NCBI GenBank assembly: GCA_947646735.1
Contig: CANTFK010000195.1
Location: forward strand, 101,938-165,937
DNA length: 64,000 nt
Source of the DNA: Peronospora farinosa
Taxonomy: Eukaryota > Oomycota > Peronosporomycetes > Peronosporales > Peronosporaceae
Reading direction: 5' to 3'
The notes beneath the pieces are model-generated. The model did not search any database. It was given only the letters and a program-made list of their open reading frames with translations, and had not been told where the DNA came from. This document shows positions 61,401 through 64,000 of this stretch, piece by piece. A program made the translations under genes and the position numbers. Position 1 is the first letter of the stretch, and each line of letters opens with the position of its first letter.

Positions 61401-64000
61401 ATTTTACAACGGCTGGCAGTCTCTCTGTCTCCTAGGCGATGTTTTACAAAATATAAACATCGTTCAAAAAGGGGGAAGGTGTAACAGGGCATCTAGTTAC
61501 ACGTAAACATTAAGTAATATACTTAAATGTTTGGTCGAAAGTATACATGATTACTTTTGACCTGTCACTTGGGTGCGATAAACTAATGTGATCGACCCTC
61601 GTGAATGTGATATCCATTTATGGATTCACATGAGAAGGGATGACGCTAGTTGAAGGTAGGCATCGCGACGTCTCAGAAGGACGTCAGTTGCGATCTTATT
61701 TCTAGATTTGAGTTCATGCGACAGGATACGCTTCTAAAGAGTCGCGTATCCGATCTATATACATATATAGCCAATCAGCAGTTAAGTATATATTTAGTTA
61801 TAATTAATTAAATACAGCTCAGTCTTGAATTTGCTAAACACCGAAGCACCACGCACGAGAAGCTGAAAAGCTTCTACGTGACGTCGGTGACTTCTTGTCT
61901 TAGAAGTTCGTTGCACTCTCGCTTAAGCGAGAGGCAACAGGTGGTACGACTGCTTAAGCAGTCGACCAACCGCATATCCACCCTCGCACGCGAAGGTAAG
62001 ACGGTATAACCGCTTCCTCGCTTGTGCTGAAGGTGTGCGCTATGTAGCACGAGGCAACTTCGTAGAAGTGCCCGTCTACACCTAGCACGTATTAAAGCCT
62101 AGTTGCCCACCAATTATGACCTTCCAACCTTCCGATAAATACCTTACAATTTCAAGTAAAATGTTCGTGTGGGTTTATCGTCCACGTGAATGTAGGAAAA
62201 GGAACGATAAACTTCCGCAGAAGTAGGTAGAAGTAAAAGTACAATCTATTTAGCATTAACTACTTTCGTTTGTTAATACTACAACATGCAATCCAGCAAC
62301 TTGGTTATGTACTTGCCAAAGGTACTGATCTTACCTGCCCATCTCGTACCACAATGCAGCCGCATTTCCCTGTCCAACTGTCAAGTTGTTGCTTGGTCGT
62401 CCCAATTATCAAGCTGTTGCCCTGTCTCTCCCTGACCCATCTGCACGATCCTCTCCTCGTGGTCCCACATGTCAAGCTGTCAGACAGCCGATCAGACAGG
62501 TGACACCGTCCAACGGTATAGCACTGGAATCTTGAAGCTGGAGACACCCGATGGTTTTGACAGTGAACCTTGCATATCCGTGATCTTTATTACTCCTTTT
62601 TAGGGCGATTAAGCCGATTTGTAGCCCGTCCGTCGAGCAAACATTGAAGAGATGCCTGCAGCATTTAGCAGTGAGTATGCAAAATTAATTTGGAATTACG
62701 TACACGAGAACGCCACAAGCGTTCAACCCAATTATTGTACAAGAGTTTATATGATAGCGATTGGGCGAGCGATCTGGATACTCAAAAGAGCACCACAAAA
62801 TTTGTGTTACGTTGTCCGGTGGATGCTCCACCACAACAACTATCAATTATTTTTATTTATCAACGGCCGGTCCCTCCCATCACTGGTGAACTTCATCGTC
62901 TCTGATACTCCCGTCATATTTGACTAACCGAAAAATGTTCGCGTTTTTATTCAAATGATTGGGCTCTTAGCAGCACCTTGATGCAGCTGTATAAGACAAG
63001 CTGCACCTTCCAACAGAGAGTGAGGTGAATTACTGCCCTGCAGAGCAAAAAGTTTGGCTCTATTACGGCTGATGATGATTTTTTTGGCACAAGAACATTT
63101 TGTTGTCGATGAGAGCTGAAAATAAACACGAAGACGATCGCGATCGGTGACGCCCAGCAACTGCACGAAAACAAAATCAACCCAGCCTTTAAAAGCCTTG
63201 TGAGCAACCCATACAACTTCACCAGGCGATGGAGTGGAAAATCGTCAAGCTCGATGTTTCATAGGTGGGTTGGTACAGCCCTTTTAGCACCTTGAGGTAA
63301 TTGAAAATTAACTTTATTAAACATTAGCTTTTGGACTTCAGCTAACGGTAATGGTACATTTTCCTATACCCACTTCCACAGAACGACCTAATGATACGAC
63401 GTAAGACAAGCAAATAATAGTACAGTAGCGATGGGGTTAGAGTAATAGGATAAAGTGAGGGGAAGATTTGTCACTAATCATGGATAACGCTATATAATCG
63501 CTCGTATATACTACACACACCCTTCGATTCGTGAAGCCAGATGTAGGAGGAGCTAATTAAAGATCTATACTGGCATTTAATGGTGCACGCATGGCAGAAA
63601 TCAAGTATCTAGGAAGTGGTCGTGACCATTCGGAGGGCAGCACTTGAAAGCAAACAAATGGGGTGCACCAATCCTAGAACTTGTTCGGGTGACTTGCTAG
63701 AAGGCATATTGAGACATCGATTCGTTTGGTATTTGCAAGTCAACAAGAGAACCGGTACGTGCAAGTTGTGCTTTGGAGCGTTTTGTGGCCACCGATTTCT
63801 TATCTCCGGATCTGAAAAGGTGAGATTATTCTCCGAATGTAAAAGCAGAATTTCTGTACAAGGCGTCTCGTCGGAGACACGAACATGGAAACGTAAAAAA
63901 TTACGATGTCAACACTTCGCCCATAAAATGTCCAGGAAACCGTATACATATCGTTCGTCGCCACTCATCTACATCTCATAGCAGCTGGACAATACGAGTT

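Overview
The window comes from a eukaryotic plant-pathogen-type genome, almost certainly an oomycete (Peronosporales; a downy mildew or close relative of Phytophthora). The support is a broken effector gene of the WY/LWY type with an EER motif, Ty3/gypsy chromovirus-like elements and a gypsy element with a second, archaeal-type RNase H (a group described from oomycetes), short introns with GT..AG borders, and the gene set on the right. The species cannot be fixed from the sequence.

Layout. 1-8.7 kb is a gene graveyard: a broken alpha/beta-hydrolase copy, an unidentified decayed gene, and the N-terminal part of a dipeptidyl-peptidase-IV-like gene. 8.8-22.1 kb is a large palindrome: gypsy element A (+) and a nearly identical element B (-) facing each other around a 2.4 kb spacer that holds A's 3' end, an antisense reading frame and a 3' LTR. 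22.1-25.8 kb is a small island with a broken WY effector, a 59-residue putative secreted protein and a dispersed repeat. 25.8-43.3 kb is nested transposons: a solo LTR inside another solo LTR, gypsy element D (LTRs at 27.7 and 39.6 kb) whose centre is replaced by an unrelated gypsy element E with two RNase H domains, then further interrupted LTRs.

43.9-52.5 kb is the only ordinary gene region: an intact alpha/beta-hydrolase (the parent-like copy of the broken one at 1 kb), a nuclear lamin with rod, NLS, lamin-tail domain and, after a predicted tiny last exon, a CaaX-like C-terminus, a small Cys/His-cluster protein, and a mitochondrial branched-chain aminotransferase. 52.7-54.5 kb carries about 18 scattered copies of a short hairpin-forming motif. 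55.5-62.1 kb is a third gypsy copy (C), 5'-truncated but with a complete 3' LTR. The last 1.9 kb holds a Ty1/copia RNase H scrap and little else.

The most unusual points are: a long antisense reading frame opposite the chromodomain end of pol in two different gypsy families; the palindromic, chimeric A/B arrangement with different LTR types at A's two ends; the D/E chimera; the lamin gene; the hairpin-motif cluster; and the broken effector beside a small secreted-protein reading frame. All splice, family and signal-peptide statements are from reading the sequence, not from searches.
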